Origin: Helicobacter sp. 13S00482-2
GTDB taxonomy: Bacteria > Campylobacterota > Campylobacteria > Campylobacterales > Helicobacteraceae
DNA: 64,000 bases
Direction: 5' to 3'
Assembly: GCF_002272795.1 (NCBI RefSeq)
Contig: NZ_MLAT01000002.1
Coordinates: forward strand, 100,500 to 164,499
Part shown: positions 52,201 through 60,213 of the stretch, one piece after another
How positions within the stretch are numbered: position 1 is the stretch's first letter
How the letters are laid out: each line of letters opens with the position of its first letter
The notes under the pieces: generated by a model
Seen by the model: only the letters and a program-made list of their open reading frames with translations
The model's database searches: none
Told to the model about the DNA's origin: nothing
Program-made: the position numbers and the translations under genes

Positions 52201-52788
52201 GCTTCAGAAGCAGGAAGTGTTGGAATGCCCTTACCTGGAACAGCTATAAGGATTGTTGATCCTGATACGCTAAAAGAACTGCCCACAGGAGAAGATGGAC
52301 TGATTCTTATTGGTGGACATCAGATAATGAGGGGTTATCTCAAGGATATTGAAAAAACCACTCAAGTGATAGCAGAGCTTGATGGTATAAAATGGTATAA
52401 GAGTGGCGATAAAGGACATTTAAATAGTGATGGGTTTTTATTTATTACAGATAGATATTCAAGATTCGCAAAAATTGGTGGGGAGATGATAAGTCTTGGA
52501 GCAATTGAACTAGAGATAACAAAAATAATGAAAAATATGGGGATTGAGAATGTTCTTTTTGTTGCAACCTCCTTGGAGGATGAAAAAAAGGGTGAAATCA
52601 CTGTTTTATTGATCGAAAATGAAAAATCTAACCTAGAAGATTTTATTGATGCTATAAAAGCTTCAAATATCCCTCCTTTGTTTAAACCAAGTAGATTTTT
52701 AACTGTGGATAAAATCCCCACACTTGGATCGGGAAAAATAGATCTAAAGGGATCAAAAGATCTTGCAAAAGAATTAATGCAAAGATAA
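49279..52788 (+). CDS. aas: LplT-PlsC-Aas type fusion: lysophospholipid transporter, acyltransferase and acyl-ACP synthetase
   Basis: This 1169-residue protein joins three functions used to repair lysophospholipids. Residues 1-415 are a 12-helix MFS transporter like LplT. Residues 430-620 are a PlsC-type acyltransferase with GNHISFIDWAIVQ (H-x4-D) and FPEGSISRHGQL. Residues 660-1169 are an AMP-forming acyl-ACP synthetase with IIFSSGSESKPKGVMLTH, YGATETTPVIS and the motif YKSGDKG. In E. coli LplT and Aas are separate proteins. All three parts look complete. Confidence 0.9.
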   Translation: MQKIWKIYGFTPFILATFINAFLDLGHKILMQNTILKVYSGSEELIYSSIINALVILPFILVFSPSGFLSDKFPRDKVMKIATLTNVILISLLSVFYYLGWYWVAFWTTFALGIQAAFYSPSKYGYIKDLVGNEFLAWGNGIIQACAIVAILAGMGTFSLFFEYLYPNATIKTPEGILQALAPLSIVLIVLSLLEAFLTWRLPCLKKTLNIKFPTLKYLKFGLLRANIKTIKQDKIILMSVLGITMFWSISQLMLAAFPVHIKNLLGLDNTFSIQACIALSGIGIIVGSIIAGRYSKNYIETGLIPLGALLLSIPLIFTPFLSSLISYGLAFFIFGLGGALFIIPLNTLIQFYSKKEELGSVLAGNNFIQNLGMFTFLAIATVFGYFKFDAEWLFLIAIITSVCVAAYIIMLMPFSLVRLLASMALLQRYKLDVEGFDNIPQSGGVLLLGNHISFIDWAIVQMAMPRKIHFVMERSVYSRWYIRLFIDFFGVIPVSNIQSKSALEAISSRLRSGEVVCLFPEGSISRHGQLNEFKRGFEIATKHLDRTQAVILPFYISGLWGSIFSRSNEQFRERHHSFSRRNISIAFGKSLDIHTTRDALKKKIFEMSFKAWENQCKKMECIGRAWINSAKKGGSDIAIIDTLSGSMSYTKMLAFTLMLSKIMAKNTPITNKPSQDFAPENPCIGIMLPASIASSMCNLACMVANRVVVNLNFSAGEQAVLNAIEMAEVNQIYTSRKFLEKLKNKNISFDFNNIQVFYMEDILEYFKSKKHIIIGYILIAKFLPSFVLKALFCPHNNTDNIAAIIFSSGSESKPKGVMLTHINIKSNISQITDVIHAKDDDCILSSLPPFHSFGLTVTTFMPLLENMLCVTHPDPTDALGIAKTIAQNNITIMCATSTLFGIYTRNPKLDKIMFDSLRFIVAGAEKLKQDIAESFLLKFNKPIYEGYGATETTPVISVNLPNEFDAINWEIHKASEAGSVGMPLPGTAIRIVDPDTLKELPTGEDGLILIGGHQIMRGYLKDIEKTTQVIAELDGIKWYKSGDKGHLNSDGFLFITDRYSRFAKIGGEMISLGAIELEITKIMKNMGIENVLFVATSLEDEKKGEITVLLIENEKSNLEDFIDAIKASNIPPLFKPSRFLTVDKIPTLGSGKIDLKGSKDLAKELMQR

Positions 52789-52790
52789 TC

Positions 52791-53729
52791 TTAGGGAAAT
52801 AGTTTCCTGATACTATCGATTGTATTTGAAATAATTTTTAGCAATACTCTATCATCTTTTTCATCAGAGTCTTGCAGTATAGGATTAAATTCAGTGAATT
52901 CAACCGTAATGAGTTTTTTATTCAAGCCCTCTATTATCAGCCTGAGACATTTATCAAGCTCCTCTGGATAAAGACCATTATTCTCTCTCACACCAGTAGA
53001 GGTAAAAATTTTCCCATCTAAGACATCTACATCTACACTCAAATATACAGCATCAATATTCTTAAGAGAAGTCACAATAGATGCTATAGCATTATCTGTA
53101 TCTTTTCTAATTTGTGAAACCTCATATAAGGGAATTTTGAATTTTTTTATAATATCTCTTTCTGATTTTTCCATACTCCTAGTGCCAATATAGGTAATAT
53201 TCTGTGGTTTTATTGCTTTTTCTCCACCTAATTGACACAATTGTTCCCATTGATTTTGAGTTGCTTTATCAAGATTATTTTCCCCAGATTTTATGACATT
53301 CACAACCCCACCTAAAGGCATTCCATGCATATTGCCAGAATAACTATCATAGGGCGTATGAAGATCTGAATGTGCATCTATCCAAATAATTGCCACAGAT
53401 TTTGAAGGATAAGATTTTTTAAAAGCCTGAATAATACCTAAAGCATTAAAATGATCTCCACTAAAGATCAAAGGCAAACTCTGTGTCTTAAATATATCTA
53501 TCATTTTGGGAATAAGATCACATTTAAAAAATTCATAAATCTGATGAATATTTTTTGCATGGCTTTGATCACATGGAAGCGAAAAATAATTATTGATAAT
53601 TTTAATTTCTTTTTGAGTTATATCGCTATAGTTTTCCTTAAGCAATCCTATCAATACATCAACACCTTTTGCAGCACCTTTTTTGGAAGCTCCAATATCA
53701 GAATATATTCCCACTACCTGCAAGAACAT
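52791..53729 (-). CDS. rocF: Arginase
   Basis: Arginase hydrolyses arginine to ornithine and urea with two manganese ions. The 312-residue protein has the metal motifs FSGDHFNALGII (about 105), IDAHSDLHTPYDSYSGNMHGMP (DAHSD, in two halves; about 133) and SVDVDVLDG (about 230). In urease-positive Helicobacter it feeds urea to urease; urease genes are not in this window. It is 22 bp downstream of a permease gene on the same strand, suggesting an arginine uptake and breakdown unit. Confidence 0.92.
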   Translation of the reverse strand: MFLQVVGIYSDIGASKKGAAKGVDVLIGLLKENYSDITQKEIKIINNYFSLPCDQSHAKNIHQIYEFFKCDLIPKMIDIFKTQSLPLIFSGDHFNALGIIQAFKKSYPSKSVAIIWIDAHSDLHTPYDSYSGNMHGMPLGGVVNVIKSGENNLDKATQNQWEQLCQLGGEKAIKPQNITYIGTRSMEKSERDIIKKFKIPLYEVSQIRKDTDNAIASIVTSLKNIDAVYLSVDVDVLDGKIFTSTGVRENNGLYPEELDKCLRLIIEGLNKKLITVEFTEFNPILQDSDEKDDRVLLKIISNTIDSIRKLFP

Positions 53730-53751
53730 AGAAATTCACCCTTTATTAAGT

Positions 53752-55152
53752 TCATTTTGAATGATTAAATTTATCTTTTGTTAAAAAATAAAGCAAATAA
53801 CATAATATAATATAAATAATACTTGCTAAAATTCCAAGCTGTTGATGCGAATCAAAAAGTGCCCCAATGGCTCCTATGCAACATCCTAAAATGCCAATAA
53901 TTTGGGTAATGGGGGTAAAAGGCGTTTTATAGGGCAAATCCTTAAGTGAATTTCCCTGTGCAAGATATTTTCTACGAAAAATATACTGTGAAACCGATAC
54001 GCTCATCCAAACGATAATAAGTGTAAAACTAATAATAGATATCAATGCCTCAATAACCGACTCTGGTGCAAATACACTGGTAAAAAGAGCAACCAAAGAG
54101 AAAATCATTGAAAGATAGAGTGCATAAATCGGAGTACCTCTTTTATTAAGTTTTGAAAATACTGGAAAATACATCTTCTTTTCTGCTAATCCATAAATCA
54201 TTCTAGAGGCTCCATAAAGCCCCGAATTTGCTGTGGATATCAAAGCGGTTATAATGATAAAATTCATTATTGAACTTGCATAAGGAATTCCATTGTGTAA
54301 AAATGGAAGTTGGATTCTTTCTAGAACGCTTACAAAGGGGCTTTGAGAGATTGTAGAATCATTCATAGGCAGAAAAACAGAAATCACAAATACCGAACCA
54401 AGAAAAAATGTAATAAGCCTCACTAATGTTGCCTTGATAGCTTTAGGCATAACCTCTGCAGGGTTTTTTGTTTCACCTACAGCTACGCCTATGATTTCTG
54501 TTCCTGCAAAAGCAAAAATAACCACCAATATGGTGCCAAAAACCGCTCCAATGCCATTTGGAAAAAATCCTCCCTCTTGAAAATAAAAATTCTGAAAAAC
54601 TGCCATCAATCCATTCAAATAAAAATGATAGCAAATACCCACAAGGCCTATTATTAAAAACATAATAACGGCGATGGTTTTAATCAGACTTAAAATAAAC
54701 TCTCCCTCTGCAAAAACCTTCACAGAAAAACAATTGAGTAAAAAAACAATTCCAGCACAAACAATAACCCACCAATAAACAGGCACACCAGGAAACCAAT
54801 ACTGCATCAAAAGACCTATAGCAATATATTCTACACCCACACTGATGACCCAACCTATCCAATAAAGCCAAAAGATAGTATAACCAGTCGCAGGTCCAAT
54901 AAAACGGTAAGCATAATCTCCAAAACTACCCGTATGGGGAAAATAACTTGCAAGTTCGCCTAAAGAAAGCATAATACTATAAATAATAACCCCTCCTATG
55001 GCATATGCAATAAGAGTACCAAGGGGGCCAGCCTGATGAATATTGCCACCCGTTCCTACAAAAAGCCCCGTTCCTATAGCACCCCCAAAAGCAATCATCA
55101 TAAGATGTCTTAATTTAATATCCCTAACAAGGGATTTTTTATCGTTATCCAA
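53752..55152 (-). CDS. APC-family amino-acid permease, probably for arginine
   Basis: This 466-residue inner-membrane protein has 12 predicted helices. The AAT/APC signature IAFGGAIGTGLFVGTGG is at about 17-33, with the helix-6 block FAFAGTEIIGVAVGETKNP near 218. It resembles RocE, LysP and GABA permeases. Arginine as substrate is inferred from the arginase gene that follows. The charged N-terminus (MDNDKKSLVRDIKLRH) is typical. Confidence 0.86.
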   Translation of the reverse strand: MDNDKKSLVRDIKLRHLMMIAFGGAIGTGLFVGTGGNIHQAGPLGTLIAYAIGGVIIYSIMLSLGELASYFPHTGSFGDYAYRFIGPATGYTIFWLYWIGWVISVGVEYIAIGLLMQYWFPGVPVYWWVIVCAGIVFLLNCFSVKVFAEGEFILSLIKTIAVIMFLIIGLVGICYHFYLNGLMAVFQNFYFQEGGFFPNGIGAVFGTILVVIFAFAGTEIIGVAVGETKNPAEVMPKAIKATLVRLITFFLGSVFVISVFLPMNDSTISQSPFVSVLERIQLPFLHNGIPYASSIMNFIIITALISTANSGLYGASRMIYGLAEKKMYFPVFSKLNKRGTPIYALYLSMIFSLVALFTSVFAPESVIEALISIISFTLIIVWMSVSVSQYIFRRKYLAQGNSLKDLPYKTPFTPITQIIGILGCCIGAIGALFDSHQQLGILASIIYIILCYLLYFLTKDKFNHSK

Positions 55153-55352
55153 AATATATTACCCCCTTTCAATCTTAATATAATTCAAGACTAACCAAAA
55201 TATATCACTTTTTCAATTTTATAGTCGCATTATAATCAATTTAATCTGATATTTTTTTTATCTGCAACAATCATGTTTTGATTATGAATCCTTTTGGGTA
55301 GATTATTTGAACTCAAACTAGAGGATACACTATCTAAAAAATTAATTTCATA
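55153..55352. other. Gap between permease and autotransporter
   Basis: 200 bp of AT-rich sequence. It presumably holds the permease promoter and the autotransporter 3' end. No RNA gene or open frame is recognised. Confidence 0.5.
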
Positions 55353-58157
55353 TTACCAAATATAACTCATTCCAAGATTTCCCATTCCTAAAAAATCACC
55401 CGAAGTGCTAACATCTGTGCTTACAGAAATATCCAAATCAAAACTGCGAGGAAGAGAAAATTTTGTGCCATACGAAAGCTTCATCCATATCCTAGATGGA
55501 TTTAAATCATAATTTATAAATGTCTGTGCTCCTTTAAATGAAACTGACCTACTCTTAGCTATATCTTTGATATGGTATCTGCCTGTAAGCTGAACAATAT
55601 GCTTCATAAAAGAGTTTTGAAAATGGTATTCTCCTCCAACGCCCAATGCTAAAATTTGATCTTTTTTGCTTTTTAGGAAAAATGTTTTTGAACCAATTGA
55701 TGGGGTATACAAAAAACTATAATTCGCCAAAGCTAAAGGCTTAATGAAATGTTTATCTGCAAGTGTAAATTTATATTTATAAAACCCCTCTATATTGAAG
55801 GCAAAATTATTATCAGTATATTTTTCTTCAGAAATTCCAATTTCTTCATTGTGAATTTTAGCATCCCCTAAAAGCTCTGTACCAGAAACAGTGAGCTGAA
55901 TCTCATGTTTATTTACAATTGTATTAGAATAAATCCCGAGTGTAAAAATATCAAAATCGCGTCGCTTATTGTTTTGATAGTAAAAACTTTTGCTATAATT
56001 AAATAAGCCTCCCAACACAAAATCAACATCTTTACTGATGTCAATAGTGCCATCATAGCCTAAACTTGAATTTACAGAAGTAACAGAAAAGAAATTTGAA
56101 GAAGTTGGAGCATTTTGATAATAAGAACCTCCGATATTTACCCAAGCAGAATTTTTAGGACTAAACTTTGGTATATAAATTGCATCATCATTGCTAGCTA
56201 AAGCCCATTTACGAATTATTTCTGAAAAGGTCAGAGTCTCAAAGCCTCTATTAAACATGACAGTATTGATTCTATCTGTTACCTTTTGATTAATGTATTG
56301 AATGGCTTTTTGAGAGGAGTTACCTACACCAATTGCGTTGTCTTTAAATGTTTCATCAGTTTTTTGTATCAAATCAATAAGCAATTTTGGATTAGAATCA
56401 AAATTTTTCAATCCTTCATCAATTGCAACTTCTTGAAATTTGTTTCCATTATTATTGCTTTCGATAATAGAATTCAAAATTTGCGGTGCTTGGTCGGATA
56501 TGGATCTTAACTTTTCAATGATTTTTTCTTCAGAAGAACTTATACCCAAAGAAGAAACCTTATCTTTAATTGCATTTACTTGTGGTTTAGAAGGTGCAAA
56601 AGGATCTGGGCTATTCTCCTTAACAAAAGCAATCATAATTTTGGTTTTATCAATTTTTACATTAGGGATCATAGCTAGACCTAAAAAGTTTATATTTTTC
56701 TGGGCTCGATTATCAATAAGCTGTCCCTTTCCTGTTATAGACAGAATATCATAGATCGTATCATAGGATAAATTATTTCCCAATACCCACTCATTGGAGA
56801 ATTTAACTTCAATTTTTGTATTTGGATTAAGTATTAAATTGCCATTTTTTATCCCAAAATAAGGTAAAACATTACCCGAACTTGGCCTAGTAAGATTAAA
56901 AGACAATAAAGAATCTTTGGACGCATCAAATCCAATGTCTCCTTGAATACTTGAAAAGCCATTGACAAATAAATTATTTGTCAATATAGAACCCTCATCT
57001 CTATTATCAATTGTATTATTCCCACTCAAATAAATATTTTTAGCATTAATCTTACCGCCATAATTTGCTAAGGAATGATATCCTTTATCCTTACCTAAAA
57101 TTATGAGTGTTTCAACATCAATCGTTCCTTCATTTAAAATTGCAACACCACTATTTTGGGTTGCCAAAGCAATAACTACGTCTGCTTGTATATCTTTCTT
57201 ATTATAAAACCCAACAGCATTCACATCTTTTCCTCCAATGGTAGTCAAAAAATTTGTTCGTATTTTTCCTGAATTATAAAGTCCATGTGCGTATGCCTCA
57301 GTTCCGCCAATAGCTACAATGCTATTGGCTTTTATGATGGAATAATCAGGACCATTGGAATTACTAAGACCACTTACTCCTAGTTTTCCTCCACCAATAG
57401 CAATCAAATTTCCTACATTCAAAATATATTCATTTAAAAAACCATCTGCTCCATTTTGGTTGCCTCCAATTGCAATCAACCTATTTGCATTCACAACTCC
57501 TGATGATCTAACTCCTGCTGCATATTCTCCTAGTCCGCCAATAGCGGTAATTGTATCCGCATTAAAAATTTTATATTTAAATATCGGGCGCAAAGCACCA
57601 TTCAACCCTACAACCTCTGAAACAATCATCAAGCCTACTTCTTCTTGCCCACTTCCTCCGATCCCTATCATATGTTTTTTCTCAATTTTGTCAAAAGGTG
57701 ATATACACGTAGAATTTTTACATTCCCCGACAACATCTTTAATTATTTCATTGACAACAGGAGTTATTTCAAGATTTCCTAGAAAAAAATACTTATTACG
57801 AAGCTTTGCAATATCTTCCAAACTACCATCTTGAAAATAAATTTTAGGAATCATATAATCTGAAAAATTTTGCACAGAATTACTGTCATCATCTAGAAAC
57901 ATTTTTTCACCATCTGAGAATAAAACATTTCCATTGGAATTGATTCCAAATCCATTTTGAAAAGAAAATTCATGAAAATTTGTCTTCTGTGTATCAATTA
58001 TTTGATACAAAATTTTAGCACCTTGAGAAGTTTCTGTATCTTTGTTCTCAGATCTGCCACTTACATCTTCTGCACCAAACACAAGAGTGGAAAAAATAGC
58101 CACATTAACAAATAAAAACCGTAAAAAAACAAAATTCCTACTACAATTGATCATCAT
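55353..58157 (-). CDS. Autotransporter (type Va secreted) protein with 24-residue repeats
   Basis: The 934-residue protein starts with a signal peptide (hydrophobic 8-28, likely cut after Ala29) and ends with a C-terminal beta-barrel (about 650-934) closing in Trp, NLGMSYIW, as autotransporters do. The passenger contains an IGG motif at about residues 166, 206, 230, 254, 283 and 307, mostly 24 residues apart, consistent with stacked beta-helix rungs. One Cys pair (146 and 151) is close together. Helicobacter genomes carry several such VacA-like or unrelated autotransporters; this passenger is not one I can name. Confidence 0.85.
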   Translation of the reverse strand: MMINCSRNFVFLRFLFVNVAIFSTLVFGAEDVSGRSENKDTETSQGAKILYQIIDTQKTNFHEFSFQNGFGINSNGNVLFSDGEKMFLDDDSNSVQNFSDYMIPKIYFQDGSLEDIAKLRNKYFFLGNLEITPVVNEIIKDVVGECKNSTCISPFDKIEKKHMIGIGGSGQEEVGLMIVSEVVGLNGALRPIFKYKIFNADTITAIGGLGEYAAGVRSSGVVNANRLIAIGGNQNGADGFLNEYILNVGNLIAIGGGKLGVSGLSNSNGPDYSIIKANSIVAIGGTEAYAHGLYNSGKIRTNFLTTIGGKDVNAVGFYNKKDIQADVVIALATQNSGVAILNEGTIDVETLIILGKDKGYHSLANYGGKINAKNIYLSGNNTIDNRDEGSILTNNLFVNGFSSIQGDIGFDASKDSLLSFNLTRPSSGNVLPYFGIKNGNLILNPNTKIEVKFSNEWVLGNNLSYDTIYDILSITGKGQLIDNRAQKNINFLGLAMIPNVKIDKTKIMIAFVKENSPDPFAPSKPQVNAIKDKVSSLGISSSEEKIIEKLRSISDQAPQILNSIIESNNNGNKFQEVAIDEGLKNFDSNPKLLIDLIQKTDETFKDNAIGVGNSSQKAIQYINQKVTDRINTVMFNRGFETLTFSEIIRKWALASNDDAIYIPKFSPKNSAWVNIGGSYYQNAPTSSNFFSVTSVNSSLGYDGTIDISKDVDFVLGGLFNYSKSFYYQNNKRRDFDIFTLGIYSNTIVNKHEIQLTVSGTELLGDAKIHNEEIGISEEKYTDNNFAFNIEGFYKYKFTLADKHFIKPLALANYSFLYTPSIGSKTFFLKSKKDQILALGVGGEYHFQNSFMKHIVQLTGRYHIKDIAKSRSVSFKGAQTFINYDLNPSRIWMKLSYGTKFSLPRSFDLDISVSTDVSTSGDFLGMGNLGMSYIW

Positions 58158-58550
58158 AACTCTCTAATATCTAAATTTTGGAGCGAAATTCTATCGTATT
58201 CTCAAAAAAATAAGCTTGATGATAAAAACTTAAATAATATTTTTAATTTTATACTTCATGGTCTCTTGAGATCTCGTATGGCGTATCAAGCATAAATGAC
58301 TAAATAATTAAATAATTTTTAAATATATTAATAAAAAATCCCTGATATAATGACTAAATTTATCTAATAGTATTAAAAATATTAAAAAAATAAATTATAT
58401 TTTTTTATCAAAGAAGAAAGCCCTATTTTGAGTAGGTATTTAACTAATTCAATAAAAAATGAATCTTATTGATATAAAAAACAGACCTAGTGTTACCAAT
58501 ATAAAAACACCAAGAATAAATTGATCGCTAAAAACAATGTATAACCTTAT
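58158..58550. other. AT-rich gap with autotransporter promoter candidate
   Basis: 393 bp of very AT-rich DNA. On the minus strand TAGAAT at 58193-58188, about 30 bp before the autotransporter ATG, is a reasonable -10 box. The rest holds many A/T runs. I see no open frame, tRNA or repeat array. It is the boundary between conserved and accessory DNA. Confidence 0.45.
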
Positions 58551-58949
58551 CTAAAAAGAAGGCTCTCCATATTTATTTTCCCCTTCTGTGCCTTTAATCA
58601 AAGTCATTATAAACAGTATCAAACTTCCTATATAAGGAATCAAAAAAAGTAGGCACAACCAGCCTGACAAATTAATATCATGAAGTCTGCGAACAGTAAG
58701 TGAAATGTTAGGAATAAAAATTGCGATATCATAAACCAATACCAATGGAATACCAATACCCATCGAAAATGCCATAATTTTATTGAAAGTTATTTCATCA
58801 CCCTGAAAACCAACCATCATTAATCCTACAAACAAACAAACTAAACAAATAATCACATTACAAAGCACAACCCACCAATATTCTGCTCTACTAGCACGAC
58901 CTTCAAAATTTACATAATTCCTAAAAAATCTTTTATAAGCCTCTATCAT
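58551..58949 (-). CDS. DUF805 (YhaH-type) inner-membrane protein, intact copy
   Basis: This 132-residue protein starts at ATG 58949 (MIEAYKRFFRNYVNFEG), with AAAGGAG 7 nt upstream; the longer frame to 59063 is ignored. It shows the DUF805 pattern: FEGRASRAEYWWV, then membrane helices, then SLTVRRLHDINLSGW and more helices ending FIMTLIKGTEGEN. Function is unknown. About 360 bp of it (58557-58916) is repeated, broken, at 61812-62140. Confidence 0.9.
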   Translation of the reverse strand: MIEAYKRFFRNYVNFEGRASRAEYWWVVLCNVIICLVCLFVGLMMVGFQGDEITFNKIMAFSMGIGIPLVLVYDIAIFIPNISLTVRRLHDINLSGWLCLLFLIPYIGSLILFIMTLIKGTEGENKYGEPSF

Positions 58950-59082
58950 AAAAACTCCTTTTATATTTTTATTTACCACAAATTCTATAAGTGTGTTTTT
59001 TATAAATTTTCCTAAAACGCAAAACTTTAACCTAGTATTTGTATCCCATACTGATATAAGCACCTATATTTTAATTTTACAA

Positions 59083-59833
59083 GGGTTTAATGGTCCGAAA
59101 AAAAGCCATTGTTTTTTCTATAAAATACTCAATGATGGATACACTCTAACCTCAAGACGTAGGAAAAGAAATGGCTTGAATGATTTGGACAATTTTTTTA
59201 ATAATCGCAATGAATTACAAAAGATATCTTATGAAGATATAAAAACAGACCTCAACTATTCTTTGTTATTTTTTTAAGTATGATACTTTTGTCCCTAATA
59301 ACAGGGAGCTATTATCAAATATCATAAGAGAAGTGAATGTTAAGAATAATGAGGGTGTTTCTACCATCACAATATCAAATAAGGAGTTTTATGGCATTGT
59401 TTTAGGGAGTGAGTACTGGGGGGTTAATTTTGATTCTGTCACTTCTGAAAATAATTTTGATTATAAAATCATAAGTAAAAACCAAATCGCTTATAATCCA
59501 TCTCGAGCCAATGTAGGATCTATTGGGATTAATGTGACTAATAATTCCTACTCTGTTAGTAAAATGTATATCACTTTTGAGATTTACAATCCTGAATATT
59601 TACCTGAATACGTATATTTGTTTTTAAAAAGTTCTGAAGGTATTGAAGAAATCAGAACAAGATCTTTTGGGGCTGTTAGGCAAATACTAAGATTTGAAGA
59701 CTTAACAAAAATAACTATTCCAAAAATTCCTTTAAGTGAGCAAAATAGGATATGCCACAATGCCCGTAATAAATATAAACGATTTATTGATGCAAAAAAA
59801 GAGCTCGAGTCTTTTGAAGTTTTTGATTCCTAG
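59083..59833 (+). pseudogene. Remnant of a type I / type IIG methylase-specificity gene
   Basis: Frame 1 up to 59277 reads CFFYKILNDGYTLTSRRRKR...NDLDNFF, the C-terminal end of an HsdM-like N6-adenine methylase. Frame 2 from about 59276 reads straight on (KYDTFVPNNRELLSNIIREV) into a target-recognition domain and ends in FEDLTKITIPKIPLSEQNRI, the HsdS signature. The frames meet at seven T (59269-59275); removing one T joins them. Everything upstream (catalytic methylase domain) is missing. The fused order suggests a type IIG or BcgI-like ancestor. Confidence 0.78.
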
Positions 59834-59847
59834 AAGCCATTCAGCAT

Positions 59848-60014
59848 GTTTTAGGCAGTTCTTAAATCTTCTTATGCTAAAATTCAATAATGTAATCTTT
59901 TTTAGTCAAACGGTTTTAGGCAGTTCTTAAATCTTCTTATGCTAAAATTCACTCAAGATTTTTTTAGCCGCTTCTAATGTTTTAGGCAGTTCTTAAATCT
60001 TCTTATGCTAAAAT
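59848..60014 (+). CRISPR. Three-repeat type II-C-like CRISPR array, no cas genes
   Basis: Three identical 36-bp repeats occur at 59848-59883, 59913-59948 and 59979-60014, with spacers of 29 bp (59884-59912) and 30 bp (59949-59978). Each repeat begins GTTTTAG and ends TATGCTAAAAT. The layout matches the known C. jejuni type II-C repeat, which begins GTTTTAG and ends TATGGTAAAAT. The repeat end is an extended -10 box, so, as in Neisseria and C. jejuni, each crRNA may start within a spacer. No cas9, cas1 or cas2 is in the window. Confidence 0.9.
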
Positions 60015-60085
60015 AGACTGTCTAGAATAAACGGTTATTGGGTTCCATGCAGGGTTACAATCCCTTAAAAACCCCAAAATGATTA
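60015..60085 (+). ncRNA. tracrRNA-like tail fused to the last CRISPR repeat
   Basis: Right after repeat 3 come ACTGTCTAGAAT (60017-60028), then AATAAACGG, then CAGGGTTACAATCCCTT (60050-60066) and AAAAACCCC. The C. jejuni tracrRNA tail has AATAAAGAG and GGGGUUACAAUCCCC in the same order. The 12 nt at 60017-60028 pair without gaps, with three G-U pairs, to the first 12 nt of the repeat. So this is a shortened anti-repeat plus nexus hairpin. The exact 3' end is not clear; no strong T run follows. Confidence 0.72.
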
Positions 60086-60213
60086 TTTTCCTGTTATACC
60101 TCGTTTTTTGATTAGAAAAACCCCATTGTTCTGATTCATTTTTCCTTCGTTCTCGTTGATTTTTCACATCTCTTTTGTTAATATAATCAATAATTTTAAT
60201 AAAGGAGTAAAAA
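60086..60213. other. Leader of the unknown 314-residue gene
   Basis: AT-rich gap between the tracrRNA-like tail and the next gene. TTAATATAATCAATA near 60178-60192 contains a TATAAT that can serve as a -10 box, and AAAGGAG precedes the ATG at 60214. Confidence 0.45.

Noticed and set aside
57355..57834. Open frame of 159 residues on the plus strand
   Set aside because: It is the complement of the repeated autotransporter passenger and has shadow-type composition with no start signal.
58158..58550. Possible tRNA or small RNA gene in the long AT-rich gap
   Set aside because: No cloverleaf arms, GTTC-type T-loop or stable stem was found.
58993..59082. Start of the frame leading into the methylase remnant as a real N-terminus
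   Set aside because: This part is the promoter side of the DUF805 gene and has no methylase-like residues; similarity begins only after about 59083-59104.
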